Shown here: one piece after another, positions 1 through 7,298 of the stretch
Layout of the letters: each line of letters starts with the position of its first letter
How positions within the stretch are numbered: position 1 is the stretch's first letter
Assembly (NCBI GenBank): GCA_038223055.1
Contig: JBBRHF010000077.1
Location: 1-17,801 of the forward strand
Direction: 5' to 3'
Source: JBBRHF01 sp038223055
GTDB taxonomy: Bacteria > Actinomycetota > Actinomycetes > JACCUZ01
Length of the DNA stretch: 17,801 bases
Program-made: the position numbers and the translations under genes
The notes under the pieces: generated by a model
Databases searched by the model: none
Told to the model about the DNA's origin: nothing
What the model saw: only the letters and a program-made list of their open reading frames with translations

Positions 1-533
1 TGGGCGTTCCAGAGCCGCGCCCCGTCCAGGTGCACCGCGACCCCGGCCTCCGCGGTCCCGGCCCGCAGCGCCTGGAGCTGCTCCAGCGGCTGCACGGTCC
101 CGCCGCCGAAGTTGTGGGTGTTCTCGACCACCACCGCAGCCGTCGACACGAAATGGGGACCGCCGTCCGGACGCATCATGGCGGCGACCCGGACGGCGTC
201 GAGCCGGCCGCGGTCAGCCGCCCAGGTTCGGGTCGTGATGCCCGAGATCGCCGCCGCGGAGCCGAGCTCGGCACGCACGACGTGGGCGTCCTCGTCGCAC
301 AGCAGCTCCTGGCCGGGGGCCACCAGCAGCCGTAGCCCGAGCTGGTTGGCCATCGACCCGGTGGGCGTGAACAGCGCAGACTCGTGGCCCAGCAGCGCCG
401 CCACCCGCCGCTCGAGCTCGTTGACCGTGGGATCCTCGCCGTAGACGTCGTCGCCGACGACGGCCGCCGCCATCGCGGCCCGCATCCCGGGCGACGGCTT
501 GGTCAACGTGTCGCTGCGCAGGTCGATGATCAT
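1..533 (-). CDS. ltaE: Low-specificity L-threonine aldolase, N-terminal 177 residues (partial)
   Basis: The frame runs from an ATG at 533 off the window edge, so the C-terminal half, including the PLP-binding lysine, is not present. The protein opens MIIDLRSDTLTKPSPGMR and continues with VGDDVYGEDPTVNELE (residues 26-41), the signature start of threonine/beta-eliminating aldolases of PLP fold type I. A His at about 84 and the HLDGARLWN segment at 168-176, whose Asp contacts the pyridine nitrogen, are both present. The family cleaves L-threonine or L-allo-threonine to glycine and acetaldehyde in the cytoplasm. The start is supported by family alignment and by a TACGGT box ending 6 nt upstream, which suggests a leaderless mRNA. 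It lies 65 nt downstream of the sortase gene on the same strand but probably has its own promoter. Substrate stereospecificity cannot be judged. Confidence 0.93.
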   Translation of the reverse strand, partial: MIIDLRSDTLTKPSPGMRAAMAAAVVGDDVYGEDPTVNELERRVAALLGHESALFTPTGSMANQLGLRLLVAPGQELLCDEDAHVVRAELGSAAAISGITTRTWAADRGRLDAVRVAAMMRPDGGPHFVSTAAVVVENTHNFGGGTVQPLEQLQALRAGTAEAGVAVHLDGARLWNA

Positions 534-539
534 TGGCCC

Positions 540-545
540 ACCGTA
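540..545 (-). promoter_or_regulatory. -10 box of a leaderless promoter for the threonine aldolase gene
   Basis: On the minus strand TACGGT is followed by 6 nt (GGGCCA) and then the ATG at 533. This matches the actinobacterial TANNNT-(6-7 nt)-start arrangement in which transcription begins at the start codon. No Shine-Dalgarno sequence precedes the ATG, and I see no convincing -35. Confidence 0.5.
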
Positions 546-598
546 GGGCCAGCGTCCGACAGCCACGAGCGCCCAGCCATACGTCGTCCGTCTCGGGT

Positions 599-1297
599 TC
601 AGGTGGCCAGCGCGAACACGACGATGTTGTCGCGGTAACGGCCGCGCTGGTGGTCATAGAGCCCGCCGCAGGTGATCAGCCGCAGACCGCGGTCCGGCAA
701 CGGGCCGTAGACCTCCACCGTGGGAAAGCGGTCCCGGCGCACCCGACGTACCTCCTGTACGGCGAACCGGACCGTCGTCCCGTCCGAACGCGTGACCTCG
801 ACCCGGTCGCTTCGGTGCAGCTGGGCCAGTCGCCAGAACACTGCGTGCCCCGACGTCGAGTCGACGTGGCCGGCGATGACGGCGGCACCGAGATCGCCGG
901 GGGTGGGCCCGTCGGCGTACCACCCGGCCTGGGCGGGGTCCCGGGGCGCCGACAGCGCACCGTCGGCGCCGATTCCGAGCCGCTCCAGACTCGAACGGAT
1001 CCCGAGCGCGGGGATGCGCACCTGCACCGGCCGGGCCGCCGAGGGTCGCCCGGCCGTCGCTGGGGGTTCATCGGTCACCGCGGACCGGTGATCGCCGCCC
1101 GTGATCGCTTCGCCGGTCGCCGCCGGCCGAGCGGGGATTGGCTGCCCGGTCGATGACCTGAGCGGACCGTGACCGGCCACGGCGGCGACGGCGGTCGCAG
1201 CCAGAAACACCGCGGCCAATGCGAACCCGACGGCCGCCGCGAACCGCACGGCGGGCGTGCGCCCGGCGCCGCCCGTCCGCCGCCTACCCGGCGTCAC
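599..1297 (-). CDS. Class F sortase (membrane-anchored transpeptidase)
   Basis: A 232-residue protein read from a GTG at 1297. An N-terminal hydrophobic segment (about residues 17-42) would anchor it in the membrane. A low-complexity linker to about residue 90 is followed by the sortase barrel, beginning VRIPALGIRSSLERLG. The catalytic triad is visible: His144 in IAGHVDS, Cys210 in LITCGG and Arg222 in YRDN. The GWYADG and GPTPGDLGAAVIAGHVD segments are typical of class F enzymes in Actinobacteria. Sortases cut a sorting signal in a secreted substrate and transfer it to a cell-wall nucleophile. The gene overlaps the DUF4397 gene upstream by 14 nt, so the two are probably translated together. 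No LPXTG-like signal is visible in either upstream product, so the substrate is unknown. Confidence 0.92.
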   Translation of the reverse strand: MTPGRRRTGGAGRTPAVRFAAAVGFALAAVFLAATAVAAVAGHGPLRSSTGQPIPARPAATGEAITGGDHRSAVTDEPPATAGRPSAARPVQVRIPALGIRSSLERLGIGADGALSAPRDPAQAGWYADGPTPGDLGAAVIAGHVDSTSGHAVFWRLAQLHRSDRVEVTRSDGTTVRFAVQEVRRVRRDRFPTVEVYGPLPDRGLRLITCGGLYDHQRGRYRDNIVVFALAT

Positions 1298-2261
1298 AGT
1301 CGCGCGACGCGAGCCGCACAGTGGTCATCGCGGCACCCGCTAGCCCGAGCGCGAGCACAAGCGCGGCGAGCGGCCATCCGACAACGCCGCCCGAGGAGCG
1401 CATCAGCGAAGGGGCCGCGGCGGAGGCGCCGCCCGGCCCGGCCGACGTGCCGCCACCCAACCCCGCCGCCACGGAGCCCGCTGGCATCCGGTTGGCGCCG
1501 GCAGCGTCCCGGCGCACCACGAGCTGCAGTCCCTTGCCGGACTTGGCGTCGAGAACCAGTGCGGTGAAGATGGAGCCCGCCGTCACGTCGACCGAGACCG
1601 TTGTGGCCGCACCGCCGCCGCTCGTTGGTGCAGCCCGCAAAGTCCAGCGTTGCGCGGGCACCTCGACGTAGGCAGTGGTGGAGGGGAACTGCGCGGCCTT
1701 GGCGATGCTCACCCCGGTGGAGGTGCTGACGTCGACGCGGGGAGACGCCGACGACGCCTGGACGACCCGAAGCCTCGCCCTCCCGGCGCTCGGGCGGCTG
1801 AGGTCATCGTCGAGCACCCGCAGGCGGACCGACGCGTTGGGTCCGACCCCGGCCACGGTGTAGGAGTGGCCGGCCCGAACCGACACGTTGGTCGACAGCA
1901 GCGGCGGGCTGTCGGACGCCGCGCCCGGCTTGCGCATGCTGATCGTGTAGCGCCCGGGGGTCACGCGCTCGTACGGCGACAGCGCGCCGTATCCCACGCC
2001 GCGGAGGACCTTGGAAAAGCTGTCGCCGCGAAACGACGTGAGCCACACGTCCACCTGGGGAGTGTCCGGCGAGAGGTGGGCCAGACGCACGTAGCTCGTC
2101 GCGACCGCGCTCGCCGGCGCGGCACCGACCAGAACGATGGCCCCCGGCAGCATGAGCGCCGCGGTCGCGGCCAGCGCCCGGCGTAGCCAGCCAGAACCCA
2201 TTCGTGGGCGTGGCGGGGATGGCTGGGCAGTCGTAGCGGTCGGACGGAATGAGGTGATCAC
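1284..2261 (-). CDS. Secreted DUF4397-domain protein
   Basis: A 325-residue protein from a GTG at 2261 that overlaps the stop of the upstream gene (GTGA, 4 nt). An internal ATG at 2201 (residue 21) would give a more usual signal peptide and is a possible alternative start. The segment WLRRALAATAALMLPGAIVLV followed by AAPASA is a signal sequence, with cleavage likely after residue 52. The mature part starts SYVRLAHLSPDTPQVDVWL, the characteristic opening of DUF4397, a beta-rich extracellular domain of unknown function. A second related stretch (RLRVVQASSASPRVDV) suggests two tandem copies. A Gly/Ala/Pro-rich linker leads to a C-terminal hydrophobic helix (about residues 296-318) and a short basic tail. 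This resembles a membrane-retained surface protein, but no canonical LPXTG motif is seen. It lies directly before a class F sortase, a pairing I know from other Actinobacteria. Confidence 0.88.
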   Translation of the reverse strand: MITSFRPTATTAQPSPPRPRMGSGWLRRALAATAALMLPGAIVLVGAAPASAVATSYVRLAHLSPDTPQVDVWLTSFRGDSFSKVLRGVGYGALSPYERVTPGRYTISMRKPGAASDSPPLLSTNVSVRAGHSYTVAGVGPNASVRLRVLDDDLSRPSAGRARLRVVQASSASPRVDVSTSTGVSIAKAAQFPSTTAYVEVPAQRWTLRAAPTSGGGAATTVSVDVTAGSIFTALVLDAKSGKGLQLVVRRDAAGANRMPAGSVAAGLGGGTSAGPGGASAAAPSLMRSSGGVVGWPLAALVLALGLAGAAMTTVRLASRDCDAG

Positions 2262-3739
2262 GTTGCCCCCGGGGTCGGTGAGATGGTGGGTATCGCAGCG
2301 TTGTCGAGCAGGCCGAGCGGGACGGGAAGTGGATAGCGCACGGCAAACGCCTTACCGTCCACGGTCGCACCGACACCGCTGCGGCCCGGCTTGAGAAGCC
2401 CTTGCTGGGCATCCAGAAAGGCCGTGACCGTGCCGGCTTCGGCGCTTCCCCGCGGCACCGGGGAACCGTCGAGCTCCTCGATCTGCAGGGTGCGCAGCGG
2501 CGCGTTGACGGCGGCTTCGGGATCCACCGGGAAGGAGGCCCTGACCGAGTGCGCGGTGAGCAAACCGGTGAGCAGCGTGAGGACACGAGCGTCGACCTGA
2601 CCGGCCCGCAGCGCGCCGAGCTCGTCCGCGCCGACGGTCAGCTCGGGGTTCTCGGCCAGCTGCCGGCCAGCGTCGCGGCGCGCCTGCGCATCGGCCGCGA
2701 CGCTCGGCTCGGTGCTCGCCCGCAGCTGAGTCACCGCGAACGCGCCGCGGCCGAACGTCGCGAGCGGCAGCCCGTCCCGGACCAGTCCGGCCGCCGGGCC
2801 GGTGCGCGCCCCCTCAGTTCCGCCGGCCGTCACCACGAAACCGACATCCGTGCCGGTCGAGGCGTCGTACGACGTGATCGAGCGCCCCGACAACTCGCTC
2901 TGGAGCGCCTCGATCAGGGCCGGTGGCGCGAGGATGCGCCCGCCGACCGGCAGGTTCACCGACATCCAGCGCAGCAGGTTCTGCTGCGCCTGCTCCCGGG
3001 TTTGGCCGGTTGGGGCGGGCGTCGGACCGACGCTGGCTCCGGCGCGGCCGTCGGGCGGGGCGGAGCCACCGCCACCGCTGGCGGACCCCGGCCCCAGGAA
3101 GAGGTAGGCCGCCACGCCGAGCAGCGCCAGGACCGCCACGATTGAGGCAACCAGGGCGCCCCAGCCTTCCGCCGACCTCGCCGGGTCGTGCGCCTCGTCG
3201 AGAGGCCGGGCGGGCGGCGGCGCGGACGCTCGTGACGGAGCCTCACGCATCGCCAGATCCGCGGGCGGGTTCGCCGGCTCAGCCCGCACCTCGGCAGATC
3301 GTGGCGTCGCCGACTCCTGCGGGCGCGTCGCCGGCTCGGACAGCGGCGGCTTTGCGGGCTCGGCGAAGGGTGGCCTCGCTGACTCCGCCAGCACCCGCGG
3401 ATCGCGTCGCTTCACCAGGTCGGGAGCGCTCTGCGGCGCAGGCCGTGCCTCAGCAGAAGCGGCAGTGGCCTGGAGCCCCATGGCCTGGCGCCCTGTGGTC
3501 TGGCGCGCGCCGAGAGCGCGCACGATCTCATCCGGATCGACGTCGGCCAGTGCGCTGTCCTGGTCTGGCTCGGGTAGCAGGCGGCGCTGGGCGGACGACG
3601 AAGGGGTGCGCACCGCACGGGTAGACGCGGCAGGGGTTGGGCCGCTCGCTGCCCGCTCGCCGCCTCGGACGCCTGGCACAGGGCGCGCTGCGTCGAGCGC
3701 GTGCTCCGTCTCCGCCTTACTCCGACGTAGCAGGCGCAT
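2258..3739 (-). CDS. Single-pass membrane protein of unknown function, first gene of the sortase operon
   Basis: A 493-residue protein with ATG at 3739 and a GAGGGG ribosome-binding site about 6 nt upstream. Residues 1-190 are basic, Pro/Ala-rich and probably disordered and cytoplasmic, with repeated AEPAKPP/SEPA-like runs at about 120-165. Residues 194-216 (ALVASIVAVLALLGVAAYLFL) form one transmembrane helix, and a Gly/Ser/Pro linker follows. From about 247 there is a folded outer domain (QAQQNLLRWMSVNLPVGGRI) that includes a TEGARTG segment and a later LLTGLLTAHSV region. I recognise no named domain. It is coupled to the DUF4397 gene by a 4-nt GTGA overlap and, through that gene, to the sortase, so a cell-envelope role is inferred. 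The long strand and frame consistency and the RBS support it as a real gene. Confidence 0.8.
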   Translation of the reverse strand: MRLLRRSKAETEHALDAARPVPGVRGGERAASGPTPAASTRAVRTPSSSAQRRLLPEPDQDSALADVDPDEIVRALGARQTTGRQAMGLQATAASAEARPAPQSAPDLVKRRDPRVLAESARPPFAEPAKPPLSEPATRPQESATPRSAEVRAEPANPPADLAMREAPSRASAPPPARPLDEAHDPARSAEGWGALVASIVAVLALLGVAAYLFLGPGSASGGGGSAPPDGRAGASVGPTPAPTGQTREQAQQNLLRWMSVNLPVGGRILAPPALIEALQSELSGRSITSYDASTGTDVGFVVTAGGTEGARTGPAAGLVRDGLPLATFGRGAFAVTQLRASTEPSVAADAQARRDAGRQLAENPELTVGADELGALRAGQVDARVLTLLTGLLTAHSVRASFPVDPEAAVNAPLRTLQIEELDGSPVPRGSAEAGTVTAFLDAQQGLLKPGRSGVGATVDGKAFAVRYPLPVPLGLLDNAAIPTISPTPGAT

Positions 3740-3831
3740 CCTGACCCCTCATCCGACCGACCCGCCGCTCCACACCGGCGCGATCCCCAGATCATGCGCG
3801 AAAAGCGACAATCCCACACCCGAACGAGACG

Positions 3832-3837
3832 AATTTA
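3832..3837 (-). promoter_or_regulatory. Possible -10 box for the surface operon
   Basis: The 159-nt gap between the operon start at 3739 and the DAHP synthase stop at 3899 is the AT-richest stretch here. On the minus strand it contains TAAATT, which fits TANNNT. A TTGACC lies further upstream, but the spacing (26 nt) is too long for a standard -35, so the assignment is weak. Confidence 0.25.
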
Positions 3838-3898
3838 CCGCACGTGAAGGAACGACCACCCACGGTCAAAGTCTTGCCGGTGCCCGCGCGCCCGCCAG

Positions 3899-5227
3899 TC
3901 AGTCGCTGAGCATCTCCGCGACGAGAAAGGCCAGCTCGAGGGACTGCTGGTGGTTGAGCCGCGGGTCGCACGCCGTCTCGTATCGCGTCGGCAAGTCCAG
4001 TTCCACGATGCCGCCCGCCCCGCCGAGGCACTCGGTGACGTCGTCGCCGGTCAGTTCGATGTGCACCCCACCGGGATGAGTGCCGAGCGCCCGGTGCACC
4101 TCGAAGAAGCCGCGAACCTCCTCGATCACGTCGTCGAACCGGCGTGTCTTGCGCCCGCCCGGCGCCTCGAATGTGTTGCCGTGCATCGGATCGCAGACCC
4201 ACACCACCTGGGCTCCACTGGCGGTCACCTTCTCCACGAGATCGGGCAGCACCTCGCGCACGACGCCCGCCCCCATGCGCGTGACGAAGGTCAGCCGCCC
4301 CGGCTGGCGCTGCGGGTCGAGCCGGTCGATCAGGTCCAGCGCGTCGTCCGGCGAGGTCGTCGGCCCGAGCTTGACCCCGATCGGGTTGCGGATGCCGGCA
4401 ACGAACTCGATGTGCGCGCCACCGAGCGCCCTGGTGCGCTCGCCGATCCAGAGGAAATGGCCCGACACGTCATACGGCGTGCCGGTGCGCGAGTCGATGC
4501 GGGTCATCGCCCGCTCGTAGTCCAGCAGCAGCGCCTCGTGGCTGGAGTAGAGATCGACGCTGCGGAACTCCTCCGGATCGACGCCGCATGCGTGCATGAA
4601 GGTCAGCGCCCGGGCGATGTCGCGAGCCATCACCTCGTAGCGCTGGTGGGCGGTGTTGTCCCGGACGAAACCCTCGTTCCACGCGTGCACCTGGCGCAGG
4701 TCGGCGAACCCGCCCTGGGTGAACGCCCGCACCAGGTTGAGCGTCGCGGCGGAGGTGTTGTAGACCTGCACCAGTCGCCGGGGATCCGGCGTGCGCGCGG
4801 CCAGGGTGAACTCCGCGCCGTTGACCGCGTCGCCCCGGTAGACCGGCAGGGTCACCCCCCCGATCGTCTCCGTCAACCGGCTGCGCGGTTTCGCGAACTG
4901 CCCAGCCAACCGGCCGATCTTGACCACCGGCACCTGCGCGCCGTAGGTCAGCACGACCGCCATCTGCAGCAACGTCTTGATCTTGTTGCGGATCGCGTCG
5001 GCGGTGGCGTCGGCGAAGGTCTCGGCACAGTCGCCTCCTTGGAGCAGGAACGCCTCGCCACGAGCGACCGCGGCCAGCCGCGCGGTGAGCACGTCGCATT
5101 CGCCCGCGAACACCAGCGGCGGGAGCGCGCGCAGCGTCCCGACGGCATCGGCCAGCGCCCCGGCATCGGGCCACTGCGGCTGCTGCTCCGCTGGTCGGGT
5201 CGGCGCTGCTTCGGTCGGGTTGGTCAC
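3899..5227 (-). CDS. aroG: 3-deoxy-7-phosphoheptulonate synthase, class II
   Basis: This enzyme condenses phosphoenolpyruvate with erythrose 4-phosphate to give DAHP, the first step of the shikimate pathway, in the cytoplasm. The 442-residue protein belongs to the plant-like class II family. The metal ligands expected from the Mycobacterium tuberculosis enzyme (Cys87, His369, Glu411, Asp441) appear here as Cys67 (LLQGGDCAE), His349 (CDPMHGNT), Glu391 (HIELTGDD) and Asp421 (CDPRLN). The offset is a constant 20 residues, so the fold is collinear with a shorter N-terminus. That N-terminus is where part of the mycobacterial allosteric aromatic-amino-acid site lies, so regulation may differ. The GTG start at 5227 lacks a properly spaced Shine-Dalgarno but sits 7 nt after TACCCT, which fits a leaderless mRNA. 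Confidence 0.96.
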   Translation of the reverse strand: MTNPTEAAPTRPAEQQPQWPDAGALADAVGTLRALPPLVFAGECDVLTARLAAVARGEAFLLQGGDCAETFADATADAIRNKIKTLLQMAVVLTYGAQVPVVKIGRLAGQFAKPRSRLTETIGGVTLPVYRGDAVNGAEFTLAARTPDPRRLVQVYNTSAATLNLVRAFTQGGFADLRQVHAWNEGFVRDNTAHQRYEVMARDIARALTFMHACGVDPEEFRSVDLYSSHEALLLDYERAMTRIDSRTGTPYDVSGHFLWIGERTRALGGAHIEFVAGIRNPIGVKLGPTTSPDDALDLIDRLDPQRQPGRLTFVTRMGAGVVREVLPDLVEKVTASGAQVVWVCDPMHGNTFEAPGGRKTRRFDDVIEEVRGFFEVHRALGTHPGGVHIELTGDDVTECLGGAGGIVELDLPTRYETACDPRLNHQQSLELAFLVAEMLSD

Positions 5228-5234
5228 CCTCGAC

Positions 5235-5240
5235 AGGGTA
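5235..5240 (-). promoter_or_regulatory. -10 box of a leaderless promoter for the DAHP synthase gene
   Basis: TACCCT on the minus strand, then 7 nt, then the GTG at 5227. The GAGG just before GTG is too close to work as a ribosome-binding site, so leaderless initiation explains the start better. Confidence 0.4.
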
Positions 5241-5273
5241 CGGCGCGGGCAGAGGTTCCCGCCGCCACGGAGA

Positions 5274-5358
5274 GATCTGCAGACGAACGCTCAGAAGGCC
5301 GGTTTCTGGCGCCCGAAACCGGCCGTGGAGGCCTCTTCTGTTTGTTGTTCTGCAGATC
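5274..5358 (-). terminator. Nested inverted repeat after the phosphofructokinase gene, probable terminator
   Basis: Three nested pairings lie in the 142-nt gap. The inner stem is ggccggtttc (5297-5306) with gaaaccggcc (5315-5324), a perfect 10 bp with an 8-nt loop. The middle pair is cagaag (5292-5297) with cttctg (5335-5340). The outer pair is gatctgcagacgaac (5274-5288) with gttgttctgcagatc (5344-5358), matching 13 of 15. On the minus strand it starts 12 nt after the phosphofructokinase stop, so a terminator is the simplest reading. There is no clear U-tract, and an 85-bp nested structure is more elaborate than a usual terminator. Confidence 0.6.
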
Positions 5359-5369
5359 GTCGCCGAAAC

Positions 5370-6395
5370 TCAGCCGAAGAAGACCTCGGCTTCGGCGTAG
5401 AGAGAGGCGTCAACCAGCTTGAGGACGGACGTGGCGTCCCCGAGTGGGACCCGCACGATGTCGGTTCCGCGCAGGGCGACCATCACGCCCCACTCGCCCT
5501 CGGTGACCGCATCGATCGCGTGCAGCCCGAACCGGGTGGCCAGCCAGCGGTCGAACGCGGTCGGCGTCCCGCCGCGCTGGATGTGGCCGAGCACCGTGGT
5601 GCGAGCCTCCGCGCCGGTGCGCTTCTCGATCTCGTGCTCGAGTTGCGTGCCGATGCCGCCGAGGCGGACATGCCCGAACGAGTCGAGCTCGCCACTCTGC
5701 ACCGCCATCGTCCCGGCGGCCGGGGTCGCGCCCTCCGACACGACGATGATCGGGGAGTAGTGGCTCTCGAAGCGGGCCTCGACGTAGGCGCAGACCTTCT
5801 CGATGTCGAAGGGCAGCTCGGGGATGAGGATCACGTTCGCGCCGCCCGCGATGCCGGCATGCAGCGCGATCCATCCGGCGTGGCGCCCCATGACCTCGAC
5901 GATCAGCGCGCGGTGGTGCGACTCCGCCGTCGTGTGCAGCCGGTCGATGCCCTCCATCGCGACGTTGACCGCGGTGTCAAAGCCGAAGGTGAAGTCGGTG
6001 GCGCTGAGGTCGTTGTCGATCGTCTTGGGCACTCCCACCACGTGGACGCCGCGCTCGTGCAGTTTGGTCGCGACCCCCAGGGTGTCCTCGCCACCGATGG
6101 CGATCAGAGCGTCGACGCCCATCTCGCCGAGGTTCGCCTCGATCTGCTCGACGCCACCCTCGATCTTGAACGGGTTGGTCCGCGAGGAACCGAGGATCGT
6201 GCCACCCCGGGGCAGGATGCCGCGCACCGCCTGGACGTCGAGCGTCGTGGTCAGGCCCTCGAGCGGGCCCCGCCAGCCGTCGCGGAAGCCGACAAACTCG
6301 TGGCTGTAGTTCTGCACGCCCTTGCGGACCACAGCCCGGATCACCGCGTTGAGGCCAGGGCAGTCCCCGCCTCCTGTCAAGACACCGATTCGCAT
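5370..6395 (-). CDS. pfkA: 6-phosphofructokinase, probably pyrophosphate-dependent
   Basis: Phosphorylates fructose 6-phosphate to fructose 1,6-bisphosphate in glycolysis. The 341-residue protein starts MRIGVLTGGGDCPGLN. Family landmarks are GGTILGSSRTNPF (64-76), GGEDTLGVA (101-109), PKTIDND (123-129, with catalytic Asp127), EVMGRHAGWIAL and LGHIQRGGTPTAFDR. By direct numbering, position 104 is Asp and position 124 is Lys. In ATP-using PfkA both are Gly, whereas Asp104/Lys124 marks PPi-dependent enzymes such as that of Amycolatopsis methanolica. I therefore infer PPi as the phosphoryl donor, which would make the step reversible. An in-frame ATG at 6446 would add 17 residues, but the start at 6395 matches the family N-terminus and sits 6 nt after TACGTT, as in a leaderless mRNA. 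Confidence 0.94.
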   Translation of the reverse strand: MRIGVLTGGGDCPGLNAVIRAVVRKGVQNYSHEFVGFRDGWRGPLEGLTTTLDVQAVRGILPRGGTILGSSRTNPFKIEGGVEQIEANLGEMGVDALIAIGGEDTLGVATKLHERGVHVVGVPKTIDNDLSATDFTFGFDTAVNVAMEGIDRLHTTAESHHRALIVEVMGRHAGWIALHAGIAGGANVILIPELPFDIEKVCAYVEARFESHYSPIIVVSEGATPAAGTMAVQSGELDSFGHVRLGGIGTQLEHEIEKRTGAEARTTVLGHIQRGGTPTAFDRWLATRFGLHAIDAVTEGEWGVMVALRGTDIVRVPLGDATSVLKLVDASLYAEAEVFFG

Positions 6396-6401
6396 GGACC
6401 C

Positions 6402-6407
6402 AACGTA
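6402..6407 (-). promoter_or_regulatory. -10 box of a leaderless promoter for the phosphofructokinase gene
   Basis: TACGTT on the minus strand is followed by GGGTCC and then the ATG at 6395. There is no Shine-Dalgarno. This box also decides the start against the upstream in-frame ATG at 6446. The gap to the acyltransferase stop at 6459 is 63 nt. Confidence 0.5.
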
Positions 6408-6458
6408 GCGAGGATCCCCAGTGTCACCCGCATCGAGGTCCGACACCAGTGCCCTGGC

Positions 6459-7214
6459 TCAGGCGGCTGGGATCGACTCGCCGGCCGGAGGGGGGCCCGG
6501 TTGGGGGCCCGGTTGGGGGCCCGGTTGGGGGCCCGGCGTGGGCTTCTTGGCCTTGGCGATGGCGGCGTAGATGTCGACGTATTCTTGGCCGGAGAGCTCC
6601 ATCAACTCGTACATCACCTCGTCGGTGATCGAGCGCAGGACGAACCGGTCGCCTTCCATGCCCTCGTAGCGGGAAAAGTCCAGCGGTACGCCGATCTTGA
6701 CGCCGACCCGGCCGATATTGGGGATCACCTTGCCGGGCGGCTGAATCTTCTCGGTGTCGATCATCGCAACGGGGATCACCGTGCAGTGAGCCTCAAGCGC
6801 CATCCGGGCCATCCCGGTCTTGCCGCGGTAGAGCCGGCCGTCCGGCGAGCGCGTCCCCTCGGGGTAGATGCCGAGCGCGTCCCCTCGCGCGAGCACCCTT
6901 AGCCCAGTGCGCAGCGCCGCCGTCGAAGCTGCGCCGCCGGAGCGGTCGACCGGCAGCTGACCCGCGCGGCGGAAGAAACCGGCGGTGAGGCGACCCTTGA
7001 ACCCGGTGCCGGTGAAGTAGTCGGCCTTGGCCAGGAAGGTGATCCGCCGCGGCACGACGAGGGGAAAGAAGATCGAGTCCGAGAAGGACAGATGATTGCT
7101 TGCGAAGATCACCGGGCCGGAGTCGGGGACGTTCTCCAGTCCCACGACGTACGGACGGAAGAACAACCTCAGCACCGGTCCCAAGACCAGCGTCTTGAGG
7201 AACCAGTAGAACAC
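6459..7214 (-). CDS. plsC: 1-acyl-sn-glycerol-3-phosphate acyltransferase (PlsC family)
   Basis: Transfers an acyl chain to lysophosphatidate to give phosphatidate in membrane phospholipid synthesis. The 251-residue protein has an N-terminal hydrophobic segment (FYWFLKTLVLGPVLRLFF, 2-19). The acyltransferase motif NHLSFSDS carries the HX4D catalytic pair (His41, Asp46). The YPEGTRSPDG block (117-126) binds the phosphate, and CTVIPVAMID follows at 144-153. I chose the GTG at 7214 because AAGGAG lies 7 nt upstream; the frame stays open much further, but that extension lies over the divergent esterase gene and looks non-protein-like. The C-terminus carries a PGPQ repeat (about 227-241) not needed for catalysis. 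Family members vary in acceptor, so acylation of another lipid remains possible. Confidence 0.93.
   Translation of the reverse strand: MFYWFLKTLVLGPVLRLFFRPYVVGLENVPDSGPVIFASNHLSFSDSIFFPLVVPRRITFLAKADYFTGTGFKGRLTAGFFRRAGQLPVDRSGGAASTAALRTGLRVLARGDALGIYPEGTRSPDGRLYRGKTGMARMALEAHCTVIPVAMIDTEKIQPPGKVIPNIGRVGVKIGVPLDFSRYEGMEGDRFVLRSITDEVMYELMELSGQEYVDIYAAIAKAKKPTPGPQPGPQPGPQPGPPPAGESIPAA
6496..6536. repeat. 12-bp tandem repeat in the 3' end of plsC
   Basis: Three exact copies of cccggttggggg (6496-6507, 6508-6519, 6520-6531) plus a partial fourth. Read on the minus strand it encodes PGPQ units in the acyltransferase tail. The length is a multiple of three, so the copy number can change without breaking the frame. 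Confidence 0.9.
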
Positions 7215-7229
7215 CCGCGATCTCCTTCC

Positions 7230-7250
7230 GATCAGGACCAAACCCTGATC
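7230..7250. promoter_or_regulatory. Inverted repeat between the divergent plsC and esterase genes
   Basis: gatcagg (7230-7236) and cctgatc (7244-7250) form a perfect 7-bp inverted repeat with a 7-nt spacer. It lies 16 nt upstream of the plsC start, just before its ribosome-binding site, and 48 nt upstream of the esterase ATG. It could be an operator shared by both genes or a hairpin in the plsC leader. No regulator gene adjoins it. Confidence 0.4.
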
Positions 7251-7298
7251 ATGGGCAAACACTAGGGGATGACCAGCCTGGCGTGCGACGATGCGAGC

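Noticed and set aside
4977..6902. Open plus-strand frame of 641 codons opposite DAHP synthase and phosphofructokinase
   Set aside because: It lies antisense to two clearly conserved enzymes, and its product is Arg/Asp/His-rich without any domain. It is open because GC-rich codons lack stops.
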